From the NCBI GenBank assembly GCA_033964015.1, contig CM066912.1:12993399-13057398 (forward strand): 64,000 bases of DNA, read 5' to 3'. The notes under the pieces are model-generated. The model did no database searches and had not been told where the DNA came from. It saw nothing but the letters and a program-made list of their open reading frames with translations. This document shows, one piece after another, positions 54,249-64,000 of the stretch (positions within the stretch are counted from its first letter, which is position 1; every line of letters starts with the position of its first letter). A program made the position numbers and the translations under genes. This stretch comes from Scolanthus callimorphus (taxonomy: Eukaryota > Cnidaria > Anthozoa > Actiniaria > Edwardsiidae).

Positions 54249-55002
54249 AAACTACAGACTGCCGTCAACTATTATTTCGTAGGGTACATTACAGGATGTA
54301 TTAGACGTGTTTTGCCCATTTGCTTTCTTTGATATTTATTTAGATTTGTGTTACCATTTGTCAGGAATTCGAAAATATTCTAGTTAATTATTAAGCTGAT
54401 ATGTTTGGCACGAAAGTCAAGGTTGGATTTCCTTTGACAAAATTAATCGTCAGTACTGTCAGTGGTATTAGCTAACAGTGGACAAAGGTTAAAAGTGTTA
54501 CTTTAACTGTCAGCGTGAACAGTTTCTCCGAAAAGGCGAAATAAAATTAGCATGAATTTAAGCAGTCATTCCACGCAAAATCGACTGGCTTTGTACTGCA
54601 ATCAAAGCCAAGCAAAAATTATTGTAATGTTTACTTTTCACGTTTCCGTGTTCAATGCAGTTGTGGTGCCTTTGGTGTCTGGTTTTGAAATTTTTTAAAG
54701 GTTTTTTTGCTTGACGGAAAGTGCTTTGTCATGGAACTGTTCATATGCATGTCTTAGGCAGCCAATCACATTCTACTGACCCGCGATTTGTGGTCAGTAA
54801 TTACATATAATGGATGATAAAATCTTGAGGTGAATTCAAATCCCTTCACTCTCACAGAGTGCGAGCAAAGTGAGATCTAGAGCAAAGGGAAGGCAGAAAT
54901 TCAAGGTAATAGAATAATAATAATGGTTTAATAGCAGAACTTCCACTAGGTGGCTCTTCGCCTACTATATCTATGTTAAAATCAATAAATTGAGAACTAT
55001 AG
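54249..55002. other. Intergenic, no gene recognised
   Basis: May hold an upstream exon of the lysine-rich ORF, but none could be matched. A short (AAT)n run lies at about 54905. Confidence 0.4.
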
Positions 55003-55240
55003 AGCGGATTTCACATGACCATCGTGAAAGTAAACGCAATTGTTCAATCACTAGCCAATCAGAAACAAGAGTAATTACAACTTACTGCTTAATGGTTTCC
55101 AGCCCAGCCAATCAGGAGCCGAACCAATTGGCTAGTAACTCCTTGCTTGTAATTAGTTCGCAATTTGATTGGTTGATAGAAATAAGCAGCCAATGAGAAA
55201 GCAAACCAATTGCAAACACGACGGTCATGTGAAATCCGCT
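55003..55240. mobile_element. MITE with ~24-bp terminal inverted repeats
   Basis: AGCGGATTTCACATGACC at 55003 and GGTCATGTGAAATCCGCT ending 55240 are exact inverses, with similarity extending to about 24 bases. The interior has several CCAATCAG/TTGGCT words. 238 bases, non-coding. Confidence 0.85.
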
Positions 55241-55259
55241 GTATATATACTAATATACT

Positions 55260-55916
55260 AATAAAATGGTAGAATAAAAAAAAATTAAATATATAAAAAT
55301 ATAAATATGTTATAATAATGCTACATTTTATATATATACAAATATTTACAGGCATTTGCGCGCATTAGATCAAAGTAAAGACCTTAAAGAGAGAGGGAAT
55401 AATTTAAGAAAAGAGATCTTTGATTTTCGCAATAAAGAGTCCATGGTCTGAGCAACTTCTTATCGTGGCTGGCAGTTTATTAAAGGAGGTTGCTGCCTGG
55501 TCTTGGAAGGTATTTGTCTCTTTTTTAGTAGGAATTTCTAGCTTAGGAGCAGTAAGAGACCTTAGATTATAAGACTGCACAGAGTGAAGCTTTAGCTTGA
55601 TTGGGCAGTCCGTTGAGTATAATGACTTATGAGTCAATTTTAGTGTGTTATATTCAATTCGTTTTATAATTGGCAGCCATTCGAGCCCTCTCAGGTCATC
55701 AGTTGTTGCAAACTTAGAGAGAACAAAGCCAGCGCAAGAATTTTGGACCCTTTGTAAGCGTTTAAGTTGATAGTCGGGAAGAGGACTAAATACTACATTG
55801 CAGTAGTCAAGTTTGGATAGTACAAGGCTTTCAGCCAAGCGCTTACGAATATGGAAAGGTGCGAAACTGCGCAGTTTTCGCAAAACAGATAAAGTTCCAT
55901 AGCATGAAGATAAAAG
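55260..55916 (-). pseudogene. CR1/Jockey-like LINE, 3' piece
   Basis: The minus-strand frame 55883-55404 reads LRSFAPFHIRKRLAESLVLSK, LDYCNVVFSPLPDYQLKRLQ, a WLPIIKRIEYN segment and ends KIKDLFS. This is the post-RT thumb/C-terminal region of CR1/Jockey-type LINEs. Upstream LLSSCYGTLSVL (to about 55916) continues the frame that breaks off at 61281. A short AT-rich 3' untranslated tail follows to about 55260. Confidence 0.82.
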
Positions 55917-56011
55917 CTCTCTCCTAAATTATATCAAACCCCCCACGGTCGTGCTACAATGAAAACACACTTCCTTATTGTTTGTCGTGTGCTCGGCTGG
56001 TGGCCGCACGA
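55917..56011 (-). repeat. DIRS-like terminal repeat B, outer copy
   Basis: Contains CTCTCCTAAATT, ATCAAACCCCCCACGGTCG and TCGTGTGCTCGGCTGGTGG. Nearly identical to 59166-59262 apart from a 4-base difference around ACACACACATCC and a few substitutions. Confidence 0.9.
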
Positions 56012-56269
56012 GTTTATTGGCAATAAAAAACAACATACTGGGTGAGCGTCCATTATTACTTACAACATTATTACTAATAATGAGTTCATTTGTACAGTTC
56101 TCATTCAAATAATGCTGACACAATTCCTATTTTCCTTATAAGGAGTGCGGGCGAGTTTCCACAGGATGAAAAACCCCAAGTGCCCCGCAACACTGAAAAC
56201 CTAATGGGGAAAATCCCCGGCCCCATGGACCGCACTCCTTGCCTGCCGGGCTCGGCCCAATTATAGTCC

Positions 56270-56470
56270 TGGTTTCAAGAAACTGATAGTAAAGAGTTCA
56301 ATCGTCCTTCACGTAGCCATCCTTGGCGCTTTCACTTGGACAACGGACATGCCTTTTGAACAGCCTGTCCTGTAACCCCGCTTTTGCTGCAGCCGTAGCT
56401 CCCCCTGATCTCAGGCTATGCACTCTTAGTAGTAGAAATCCGTCTAAAATGTCCTACATTAATCTCAATC
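56270..56470 (-). pseudogene. Tyrosine recombinase, C-terminal piece
   Basis: The minus strand reads HSLRSGGATAAAKAGLQDRLFKRH and, further on, DGYVKDD. HSLR is the catalytic H-x-x-R and the Tyr of GYVKD fits the nucleophile position of the DIRS recombinases. The preceding part of the domain is at 57620-58340, across the RTE-like insertion. Confidence 0.85.
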
Positions 56471-56474
56471 CTAA

Positions 56475-57625
56475 GAGCCTTGTATACTGGCACTAAGGCC
56501 TGTATCAAACACTCGGCAAGATATTTTGACACATTTGTGGGATGCAGGCAAGGAGCCCTCGAGAGCCCGTGCCTCTTTAATATCTACCTGGACTTTGTGA
56601 TGAGATGTGCTAAACATGAAATCCTTACCCAATTTCCTGAGACCGGAGTCCCCATTGAGTTTGCAATACCTAATGAAGTGTCCCCTCGAGCACTCCGTAC
56701 CAATAAAGCACATGGTACCATTAGAATCACTGAACTCTTATATGCGGACGATGTAGTGCTCTTCGCAGAAAGTATCGATGAGCTCAAAAAGATCATTGAG
56801 ATCTATGACAACACCTTCAAACGGTATGGGCTATGCATGTCATACAAGAAAACGGAGACCATGGCATTTAATGTCGATGAAAGCATAAAAGAGGAGAAGA
56901 GTTTAGTGACTGTCAATGGTGTTATGTTGAAGAATGTGAGACAATTCCGCTACCTCGGATACCTGGTGACCAATACTGGCAATACATCAGCCTTCCTTCA
57001 CCTCAGAATTGCTTCTGCTTTTGAGAAGTGGAATGAGCTAAAACACATCCTGACTGATCGTGAAATCTACCTGAGTACACGAATGAAGATTCTGACCTCA
57101 TGTGTCCGCTCAAGGTTGCTTTATAGTGTCCAGGCGTGGGAACTTACATCAGCAGAGATCCAAAAGTTAGAAGTGGTATGGAACGGTTTCCTGAGAAAGA
57201 TGATTGCTGGGGGCCATGCTCGCAAGAATGTTCCGCCTAAGAAAGATCGGAAAAAAGGTGCGGACCTTGCTTCCCTTGTGGAAGGTGAACTAGACTGGTC
57301 GTATAAGATAACAAACAATAAACTACATAGCATCACTAATTCTCAACCAGTCCAAGACTTCTACTATACACAACACTTGAAGTACCTTGCACATATATGC
57401 AGAATGGAGAACAACTCGTTGTTGAAGCAAGTTCTGTTCGATAAGAGGAGTAACTGGAAGAAAACTGAAAATGTCCTTGGAATTGACAAGGGGCAAATCC
57501 TAAGAACAATGACCGTGAAAAAAGACTTCACGCAGCTGTTGGTCACTCAATTTCCATCCGCCAAGCAGCTGCACCCCAAGGCCGACCTCGTGCCACGAGG
57601 GCAAATACGATGATGATGAGTGTCT
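56475..57625 (+). pseudogene. RTE-like LINE, 5'-truncated
   Basis: The plus-strand frame from about 56471 (ATG at 56480) to 57613 reads CRQGALESPCLFNIYLDFVM and LLYADDVVLFAES (catalytic ADD). YLGYLVTNTG, SCVRSRLLYSVQAWEL and a basic ending PRGQIR follow. (GAT)n follows at once (57609-57620), a tail typical of RTE-clade elements. 377 codons without a stop suggest a recent insertion. The 5' truncation begins within RT, just before motif B. It splits the DIRS-like recombinase. Confidence 0.85.
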
Positions 57626-58340
57626 GCAATTCCCTCGAACGCTTCCTGGACAAACTCTCGCACGCGTGTGTATGATATCCCTCGTTGGCGCACTTTAGAT
57701 ACAGAACTTGGTCCTGCCAAGGAATGGAATAGTGGGAGGTCCTCGTCTATTTGAATCCCTGTCGCGGAGATGTATTTCTCCAGTGCTTGAACTAGGCATG
57801 TCTCTTGGCCAGATCACGCTATTGACCCACGCACGTGCCCTCTCGTAACTGGTACGACTTTGAAGATTCTATGAAAATAGAAATATAGGACGAAAAGAAT
57901 CTGAAGTCAGAACATTTGATTTGGCTAAATTAGCTATTTCTAAGGGAACCCGAATTTCCAGTAAAGCATATGGCGATAGTCCTGAGATTAAACAAGGTAA
58001 GGTTGTCCTGATATTTAGCCACCAGGGCTACTATCTATTTCCTGTCTTTGTTTTTTCCCAAGATCCTTTGCGGCATCGGATTTAAGACAATAAGACACGG
58101 TCAGAAATCTTACGAGCCCCGCCCACAAAAAGCGCCCAGTCAATACTATACACCGCAGTGGATAGCAGAGGGAGATCGGAGATTGCTCCAATAAACGCTG
58201 AAGCGTCATTAAGTGACACAGGTGTTCCTTGTGCCAATCTCTTCCACCGGTAAAACCCAGCAAAGCATGTTTGATCGACCCTTCCGATTTCACGGCCAGG
58301 ACTGTAGTCTGCACTTTGTCCGTGATGTGTCGCAGAATTC
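57620..58340 (-). pseudogene. Tyrosine recombinase, N-terminal and core pieces
   Basis: Minus strand in shifting frames: VLAVKSEGSIKHALLGF and FYRWKRLAQGTPVSLNDASAF (SAM-like N-terminal domain, about 58310-58180). Then come YISIFIESSKS-type and LEKYISATGIQIDEDLPLF segments, then KVRQRGISYTRVREF ending at the RTE-like insertion. At least three frameshifts. Confidence 0.75.
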
Positions 58341-59016
58341 ACACCTCGTGTCAGCGTTGAAAACTCCTGAAAAACAAGAAGCTGAAAAAAGGGGGGACAA
58401 AAAGATTAACGGAACTGATAGAGTGAAGGGCAAAGCCACAGTTAAGAACCAGTCTCAAACCAACTGATTCGTATGCTATTAATTAAAATACCAACAAAAC
58501 TTTAAGAAAATATTCCCCCTTTTCTTTTCTTTCTTTCTTTCTCCTTTCTTTCTTTTTTGATGCAGTACGGCATAATCAACACGAAATTAAAGCACTCCGG
58601 CTTAAAGGTATCGTTCAAGCTTTTGCCTACTCCGAGGCATGAACAACGCAAAAAAGCAACTCCGGTTTCAGAGTATTGAATACACTCCAACCTTCGTCCA
58701 CTGCGGAACATGGCCCACTCGGGGGCATGGCCCACTCCGGGGCATGGCCCACTCAGGGGCATGGCCCACTCCGGGGCATGGCCCACTCGGGGGCATGGCC
58801 CACTCCGGGGCATGGCCCACTCCGGGGCATACAATGCGATAAAAGCACTCCGGCTTTGGTATGGCTAGTCCTCAACCTTCGCACGCTCCGGTGTGCGATA
58901 GAGAGCAGTCCTATTCTGTGCAGGCGGCCTCAGCCGTTAATAAGCGGAGTACGGATTCCTCCGTTATCATTATCCTGTTATTCTAAACGGAAAATATCCT
59001 AAAGAAATAAAATAAA
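58341..59016. other. DIRS-like leader between repeat A and the recombinase
   Basis: Non-coding. Contains a pyrimidine-rich tract (CTTTC-type, 58515-58560) and a 17-bp tandem repeat (58709-58828). Branch and acceptor-like TTTTTCAG words precede the recombinase. Confidence 0.5.
58709..58828 (+). repeat. 17-bp tandem repeat (CATGGCCCACTCCGGGG), seven units
   Basis: Unit starts at 58709, 58726, 58743, 58760, 58777, 58794 and 58811. Differences are confined to the C/G/A after CACTC. GC-rich in an AT-rich setting. Open frames on both strands (GHGPLRGMAHSGAWP-like) are artefacts of a 17-bp unit read in rotating frames. Confidence 0.95.
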
Positions 59017-59262
59017 AATCAAAGTATGAGTGAGTGCGGCTAGCGAACACCAAGAGGACAAATATTCCCTAAACAGCCCCTTAAATACCAACACCAAATC
59101 CCTTGATAATACATACCGTCGAGAGAATATTTTTTCGCTAATTTGCAAACCGCGAAAAAACACATCTCTCTCCTAAATTTTATCAAACCCCCCACGGTCG
59201 TGCTACAATGAAAACACACACATCCTTATTGTTTGTCGTGTGCTCGGCTGGTGGCCGCACGA
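59017..59262 (-). repeat. DIRS-like internal B-A junction
   Basis: 59166-59262 is repeat B and 59017-59165 is repeat A, joined head to tail as they would be in a circular copy or a tandem dimer. Repeat A here differs from 61132-61280 by about one base in 149. Confidence 0.9.
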
Positions 59263-60070
59263 CCAGCCAAGAGTTCAAAGAAAGTGTGCAAATATACGAG
59301 CCATCGTAGCTGTCAAAAAGGCGGCTGAGAAAAATCAGCCTGTTCGAATTCTCTGATCTGGAGACCCAATCCATTTCTATTAAAACATTATTGCTACAAC
59401 ACAAACTGAAATTTGTAACGCTTCCTGTTGTAAGTACTCTTTCGCAAAATGATCCTAGGGACATTGGATTGTCCGTGAACCATGTAATTGTGTAAGCCTG
59501 CGAGCTAGTGAAGTAGCGACATCAAGGCATATTTAACTGCTAAGATCTCCCTAAGGGTAAAAACTAAAAATCTTTCCATAGGTCTCCTGAATCACTATTG
59601 TTTACCATTAATAAACAAAATCGATATTGTTCAACCAAAACAATAGTTCGTTACGAACGTTGTCAGACGTCGATACGAGCGGTCCTCCCAAGAGACTCCC
59701 TGTTGTAACAACTGTTGTAACAAATTGCTAATATTCCCCACGGTACGCAACGTAGAAATGATCCGATCGGCAATAGTGCCGTGATTATACCAAAAGGGGA
59801 ACACGATAAAACATAATATCTTATTCCTCCTTCTGAAGTGCCATTTGAACACCAAGAACTTAGTGTGTTCTTCGCAAATGTCAATGTGGTAGTAGGCGGA
59901 TGGAAGATCGAAACAAAAAACATAGTGACCCGGTGAAAATGTTTAGTGTAAAACAGTTCTCAAGTCTTCGTACTTGATAGACTTCTTAGAAATAAATTGT
60001 CCAGAAACAAATACACCCAGGATGAAAACGAAGTTGCCTCAATTAATACGGCAACATGCAAGCAGAGAAT
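59263..60070 (-). pseudogene. DIRS-like reverse transcriptase and RNase H, degraded
   Basis: The minus strand shows KSIKYEDLRT, FCFDLPSAYYHIDI (RT motif A; the DLPSAY Asp is catalytic) and a SPFGI segment (motif-B neighbourhood). After many breaks, a MDWVSRSENSNRLIFLSRLFDSYD stretch near 59370 matches the RNase H C-terminal W-x-P-R-x-x-N…LSR…D motif. The YADD-type motif and most of RNase H are missing, so there is a large internal deletion. Confidence 0.7.
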
Positions 60071-60299
60071 ACAATACACGGTATAATTAAAGGGAGATCC
60101 AATAAAGATTAATCATTCATTCTTTAACACAGCCTCTAACAATCAACTCTGAAATGGCGCTATCGACAAATTCCCTATGGACTCTGCCTCTGGTTGAATT
60201 TCTACTCTCAATAGAATACGGTTGTGTAACGTCGTCAAAAACTATAGTATAACCTATTCAAACGGTTTCTAAAACAAATTGAGATGCCCCATGAATATC

Positions 60300-61099
60300 A
60301 CACCAGAACTATTAAAATGTTGCTTTCAATTTCCCTATGTTTAAAGTCCGAACCACAGAACATTGTTCGAATTCATACATTTGACTGTTTTGGTCCACTG
60401 GAACCGACTGTAGAAGTGCTAGATTGTTTAGGTCGATTACATTCTGCGGCCCAATGGCCTGGTTGGCCACATCGGTGACATAAGTCGTACTGTCGTAAAC
60501 CAGAAAAACGGCGCCCGTCCTGGGGGCGAAAATAGCGCATGCTATTACGAGTAGGGAAATTACCAAGTGAATTCCCATTGCTATTTGGTTGAGCCCAGCG
60601 AGCATTCCGCTTTTTCTCTTGGTTGGCTTTAATCTTATCTCCTGCCCTTTTCTCGGCTTTTTTGATTTTCTTTGCATCTGCCTCGTCATTCGCCAAAATT
60701 CTAGAATAGTTGACCAACCGAACTCAGATTTATCCGCTAATCTTACGAGTTTCTGTCTCTCCTTAATAAGTTTGATACCTTCTCTTAGTTGTTCCTTGGC
60801 TTTCTCCGAATCACCACTCTGCAGTGCCTGGAGAGCCCTCTCACTGGTTCTCTGAACCTTCTTGTTATGCTGGAACTGATACTCATTCCCCTTCTTTTGA
60901 ATACGGGCTTGTCCTCCGTTTCCAACTCGCTCACTATTTGAGAACCAAGCTCGCTCTGCTGCTTCAAGAGGTTTGTCTCCAGCCCCGATAACCTGGCATC
61001 CACGGCATGAAGAATAGCATCCTGCTGGGTAGCCAGTAGAGTTCGAAGATCTGGAGAGATGGTTGCTGGGCCGGCCTCTGTTTCCCCTCGCTCACCCAT
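60300..61099 (-). pseudogene. DIRS-like gag (ORF1)
   Basis: ATG at 61099 (MGERGETEAGPATISPDLRTLL), a coiled coil to about 60940, a frame change near 60900, then EKAKEQLREGIKLIKERQKLV. Next, in the 60717-60373 frame, comes DEADAKKIKKAEKRAGDK and a CCHC knuckle, CHRCGQPGHWAAEC (about 60445-60483). A D/E/K-rich stretch followed by a single CCHC is typical of cnidarian DIRS ORF1 (from memory). Confidence 0.75.
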
Positions 61100-61131
61100 T
61101 AGACTGAAAAAAGATAAACAACAAACAACAC

Positions 61132-61280
61132 AATCAAAGTATGAGTGAGTGCGGCTAGCGAACACCAAAAGGACAAATATTCCCTAAACAGCCCCTTAAA
61201 TACCAACACCAAATCCCTTGATAATACATACCGTCGAGAGAATATTTTTTCGCTAATTTGCAAACCGCGAAAAAACACAT
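61132..61280 (-). repeat. DIRS-like terminal repeat A, outer copy
   Basis: 149 bases from AATCAAAGTATGAG to CGCGAAAAAACACAT, present again at 59017-59165. Its outer edge abuts the broken LINE frame. Confidence 0.92.
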
Positions 61281-63150
61281 TTTCGTGATGTGCTCGTTCC
61301 ATGATAGATGTTGATCTAAGTGGAGACCCAAGAGCTTAGTAGTTTTGGTTCTTTCAAGTTCCTTTTCACAACAGCGGATGCTGATGTTGTCCAATTCGTC
61401 AAGAGAGTGTACAGTGGATAAACGCTTGGTAGAAAGCATCATCCATTTAGTTTTGGTTGCGTTGAGGGCGAGACAGGAGTTGGTAGAATAGTCGCTTAGA
61501 CGTCTGATAGTTTCATTTAGTTCCTGCGGTTTGAGTGCTTGAGGAGGGTTGTGTCGTCAGCGTATTGATAGCAGCGACACTTGAGCTCAGATTGCAAGTC
61601 AGATACATAAATATTAAAGATTAGAGGGCCCAGGATCGAGCCTTGGGGGACGCCAAAACTAGTTTCAAGTTTGTCGGATGATTGATCATCAATTTGTACG
61701 AATTTGAAGCGACCAGAGAGATAGGACAGAGTCCAACGTAAGAAGTTTTTTGGAGAACCCCATAGCGTGCATTTTATAAATGACAGATTTAAATTCGACA
61801 GTGTCGAAAGCCTTAGAATAATCCGCTAGAACCATCAATGTTACCTCACCACGTTTCATAGCCCGAATGATATCGTCTCTAATGCCCAGCAGGGTCGTGA
61901 CTGTTGAATGACCTTTTCTGAAACCAGAGATGCTGTCACCAAAAAGCGACATCTCCTCGATGTGAGAAATGACCTGATACGCCACGAGCCTTTCATAGAT
62001 TTTAGATAAAGCAGGTAAAATTGAGATAGGGCGATAATCCTGCTCGGCTTTGGTTGGTCAACCTTCGGAATGGGGGATATCCGGGCGACCTTCCATGCTT
62101 TGGGAAAAAGAGAACTTCTGATACAGGAGTTAATGATATGTGTCAGCGGCCCAGCTAGGAGCTCTGACACTGGTTTCAGAAATTTTACTGGGATCTGATC
62201 AGGACCAGTGGAACTGTCCGACCTAAGACGCTTGATTTCACGCAGGACCTCAGCTTGTGTAACCTGACAGAGATCAAAATGACGGGAATTCGAGCAGTTG
62301 TTTAGAGTGTTTATCAATTCAGAAAGGTCATCGTCAGCTGCTTTCCTGCCAATGGTACGCTCAGCTGTCGTTGTGAAAAAAGAATTCAAGTCATCTGGAT
62401 TCGCCCTAAGTGGTTTCGGATTTGGGTGTAGAACACGATGGATTGTTCGCCAGATCTCTTTTGGCCGCTTCGAAGAGAAAGCTTTCTCAAAGAGTGCCTT
62501 TTTAACCCTCCGGATCGATATTTTAAGCTTGTTCCGTGCGTTTCGAAAAGACTCCCAAACAAGAGGATCTTTAGTGTCGTGCACTTCTTTGCGTAGATCG
62601 TTTCGCTGGGACTGAAGCTCACGAATATCCGGGTCTGCTAGCCAAGGGGCAGGGGGGCGAGTGACTTTGACTCTCCTAAGTGGGGCGTGCCTATCAATAC
62701 ACTCTGTTATGAGTGAGTTCGTTAGGTCAACCATATCATCAGGAGTTTCGACACCATAGATAACTTGAAAAGGAAGGGTTGAAAAATTCTCTTTATAAGA
62801 GTCAATGTCCAAAGTTTTCTCATTACGTATAAATTTGTAACGCGGGAGAAATCTGGTGACACGTACATTGATAGTAGCATACGGCGCGTCATGGTCACCA
62901 ATGGATGGACACGGAATAACATCCGTTTGAGAAATCCTGGATGGGGAGTTTGAAATCAAGTGGTCAATTAAATATTTAGATGTTCTAGTTACCCTAGTGG
63001 GCTTTGTTACATGGTTGGTTAGATTTAGTCCATCCAAGATGTCTCTGTACTGATTGACAGTACTATCACTTGAATCGAGCAAGTTTATATTGACATCACC
63101 AGTTACAGAAACCAGGTAATCCAAATACAAGGTTTCAAAAAGGTGAAGAC
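61281..63150 (-). pseudogene. CR1/Jockey-like LINE, 5' piece (endonuclease and RT)
   Basis: Minus strand from about 63150: VTGDVNINLL and SIGDHDAPYATI (end of the AP-type endonuclease), a linker with WRTIHRVLHP, then RT: GPDQIPVKFLK, ISPIPKVDQP, and after a frame change SGFRKGHSTVTTLL and LADYSKAFDTV (catalytic Asp). Next come an NIYVSDLQ segment and YQYADDTTLL (about 61560-61575). It runs to LHLDQHLSWNEHI at 61290, where the DIRS-like element cuts in, and continues at 55916. The upstream endonuclease half is missing (5' truncation near 63150). Confidence 0.85.
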
Positions 63151-63770
63151 CTATTGCTAGACCCCTAACAAATGCAAATATCCATGAAAAAACCTGAGAA
63201 ATATGATTCATGGACCTGGTGTAAAATGATTGGAATATTCCGTACCAATTGTGATTGAAGAACATCCTTAATGTAGTCACCTAGACAACAACAGCATCAA
63301 AAAAACTCACTTAGACTCTGTTTAAGAGATGTCACCAGGATTTCAAACAATTTTGTAAGAACTGGCCAAAAATCCAGTAACTTCAAAGTTTAAAACCTTG
63401 GTTTCCTACTTTGAGTAAGCAGATTCTTATTATAAGTTCGAGCATGCATTCATGGCAAATGTGGCTAAGTTTTGAAGTTTAACTTCTATTCAAGCTTCTA
63501 CGTCAAACTGTTTTCTTTGACTTGAGAATATGTATCATATAATTCATGTTTTAAACTATGTAAGAGTTTTTTCTGAGAGGGTTAGCAATTTTGTCCAAGT
63601 TCCAAGGAGTCAAACCTTATAGGAGCAAGGGGTGGTTGACTGAAATGTACTCTCCCATAGGTGTTTCTGAGGGAGTACCAGGTGAAGAAGTCAAAATGAG
63701 GGGGTTAGAAGTCAAAATGACCTCTTCCGTTGGGGTATAGATCATAATGGGATGGTACAGTGTCCACGTC
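63151..63770. other. Intergenic, no gene recognised
   Basis: The minus-strand frame stays open to 63280 without LINE similarity. Beyond that nothing is supported. Confidence 0.4.
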
Positions 63771-63958
63771 CACAGCAAAATACATTATTCTCACAGCAAA
63801 ATACAATAATATCACAGCAACAATAATCTTACAGCAAAATACAATATTTTCATGACAAAGTACACTATTCCCATGGCAAAATACAATATTCTCACAGCAA
63901 AATAGAATAATCTCACAGCAAAATACAATATTTTCACGGCAAGATACAGTCCCGTCTT
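63771..63958 (+). repeat. ~20-bp minisatellite (CACAGCAAAATACAATA)
   Basis: About nine units of TCTCACAGCAAAATACAATA with 19-21-base spacing and frequent single changes (CACGGCAAGATACA, CATGACAAAGTACA). The array fades out about 40 bases before the window ends. Confidence 0.9.
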
Positions 63959-64000
63959 ATACAAAGATCTACAGAAGGACTACTGTACTTCATGAATGTA

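Larger units (their letters stand above)
55917..61280 (-). mobile_element. DIRS-like tyrosine-recombinase retrotransposon inserted in the LINE
   Basis: On the minus strand: repeat A (61280-61132), gag, reverse transcriptase/RNase H, repeat B (59262-59166), repeat A again (59165-59017), leader, tyrosine recombinase, repeat B again (56011-55917). A and B occur twice each in the same orientation, matching the split direct repeats of PAT/Ngaro-type DIRS elements, but the recombinase lies between the second A and the last B instead of before B-A-B. All reading frames are damaged, and an RTE-like LINE sits inside the recombinase. Confidence 0.75.

Noticed and set aside
58502..59002. GHGPLRGMAHSGAWP-like frames on both strands
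   Set aside because: They arise from a 17-bp tandem repeat read in rotating frames, inside a DIRS-like leader.

Overview
The window looks like a gene-poor, AT-rich stretch of a metazoan nuclear genome, most likely an anthozoan cnidarian (stony coral or sea anemone). The evidence is GT-AG introns, an AATAAA signal, and mobile-element proteins that I recall as typical of coral genomes (BEL/Pao, DIRS-like, Penelope-like, ISL2EU-type SAP/SWIM/YqaJ, THAP and DDE_Tnp_4 proteins). There are no operons, Shine-Dalgarno sites or bacterial genes. Species assignment is inference.

Layout. 1-5.0 kb: foldback repeat, a 2.2-kb satellite of ~101-110-bp units with a 734-bp higher-order repeat, then a minus-strand MULE-like fragment. 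5.3-13.8 kb: a TTAA-flanked MITE, then a complete but mutated BEL/Pao retrotransposon (6722-12847, LTRs 183/177 bp, TSD CACAT) inserted inside a minus-strand DDE_Tnp_4 transposase pseudogene whose halves lie on either side. 14-22 kb: diverged tandem repeats, a broken piggyBac transposase, a ~4-kb element bounded by TGTGTAAA/TTTACACA arrays that carries an L1-ORF1-like gene, and a fragment of a repeat family with double-CRE palindromes. 24.4-27 kb: the only likely host genes, a two-exon 163-aa gene (24451-25233, minus) and a weaker two-exon candidate (26638-27005, minus). 28-31 kb: a ubiquitin-like gene fragment, MITEs and a LINE 3' end.

31.4-40.2 kb: an 8.8-kb foldback element whose ~2-kb inverted arms contain oppositely oriented copies of a 56-bp minisatellite. 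41.1-46.6 kb: an ISL2EU-type DNA transposon with 413-bp inverted repeats, a plus-strand THAP-DDE_Tnp_4 transposase and a minus-strand four-exon SAP-SWIM-YqaJ gene. The inverted repeats each contain the same short coding exon and splice donor, so both genes can start from the same promoter/exon cassette. 48.8-51.8 kb: a Penelope-like element interrupted by a double-CRE satellite element and a MITE. 51.8-54.2 kb: a TGTGAAA array and a lysine-rich repeat ORF. 55.2-63.2 kb: a three-level nest, with a CR1/Jockey-like LINE split by a DIRS-like tyrosine-recombinase retrotransposon that is itself split by an RTE-like LINE.

Nearly all coding capacity is transposon-derived. The most informative structures are the ISL2EU element with its shared TIR exon, the 8.8-kb satellite-armed foldback element, the double-CRE satellite and the unusual module order of the DIRS-like element. 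Many of the single-base frameshifts lie in homopolymers, so some elements may be more intact than the sequence suggests.
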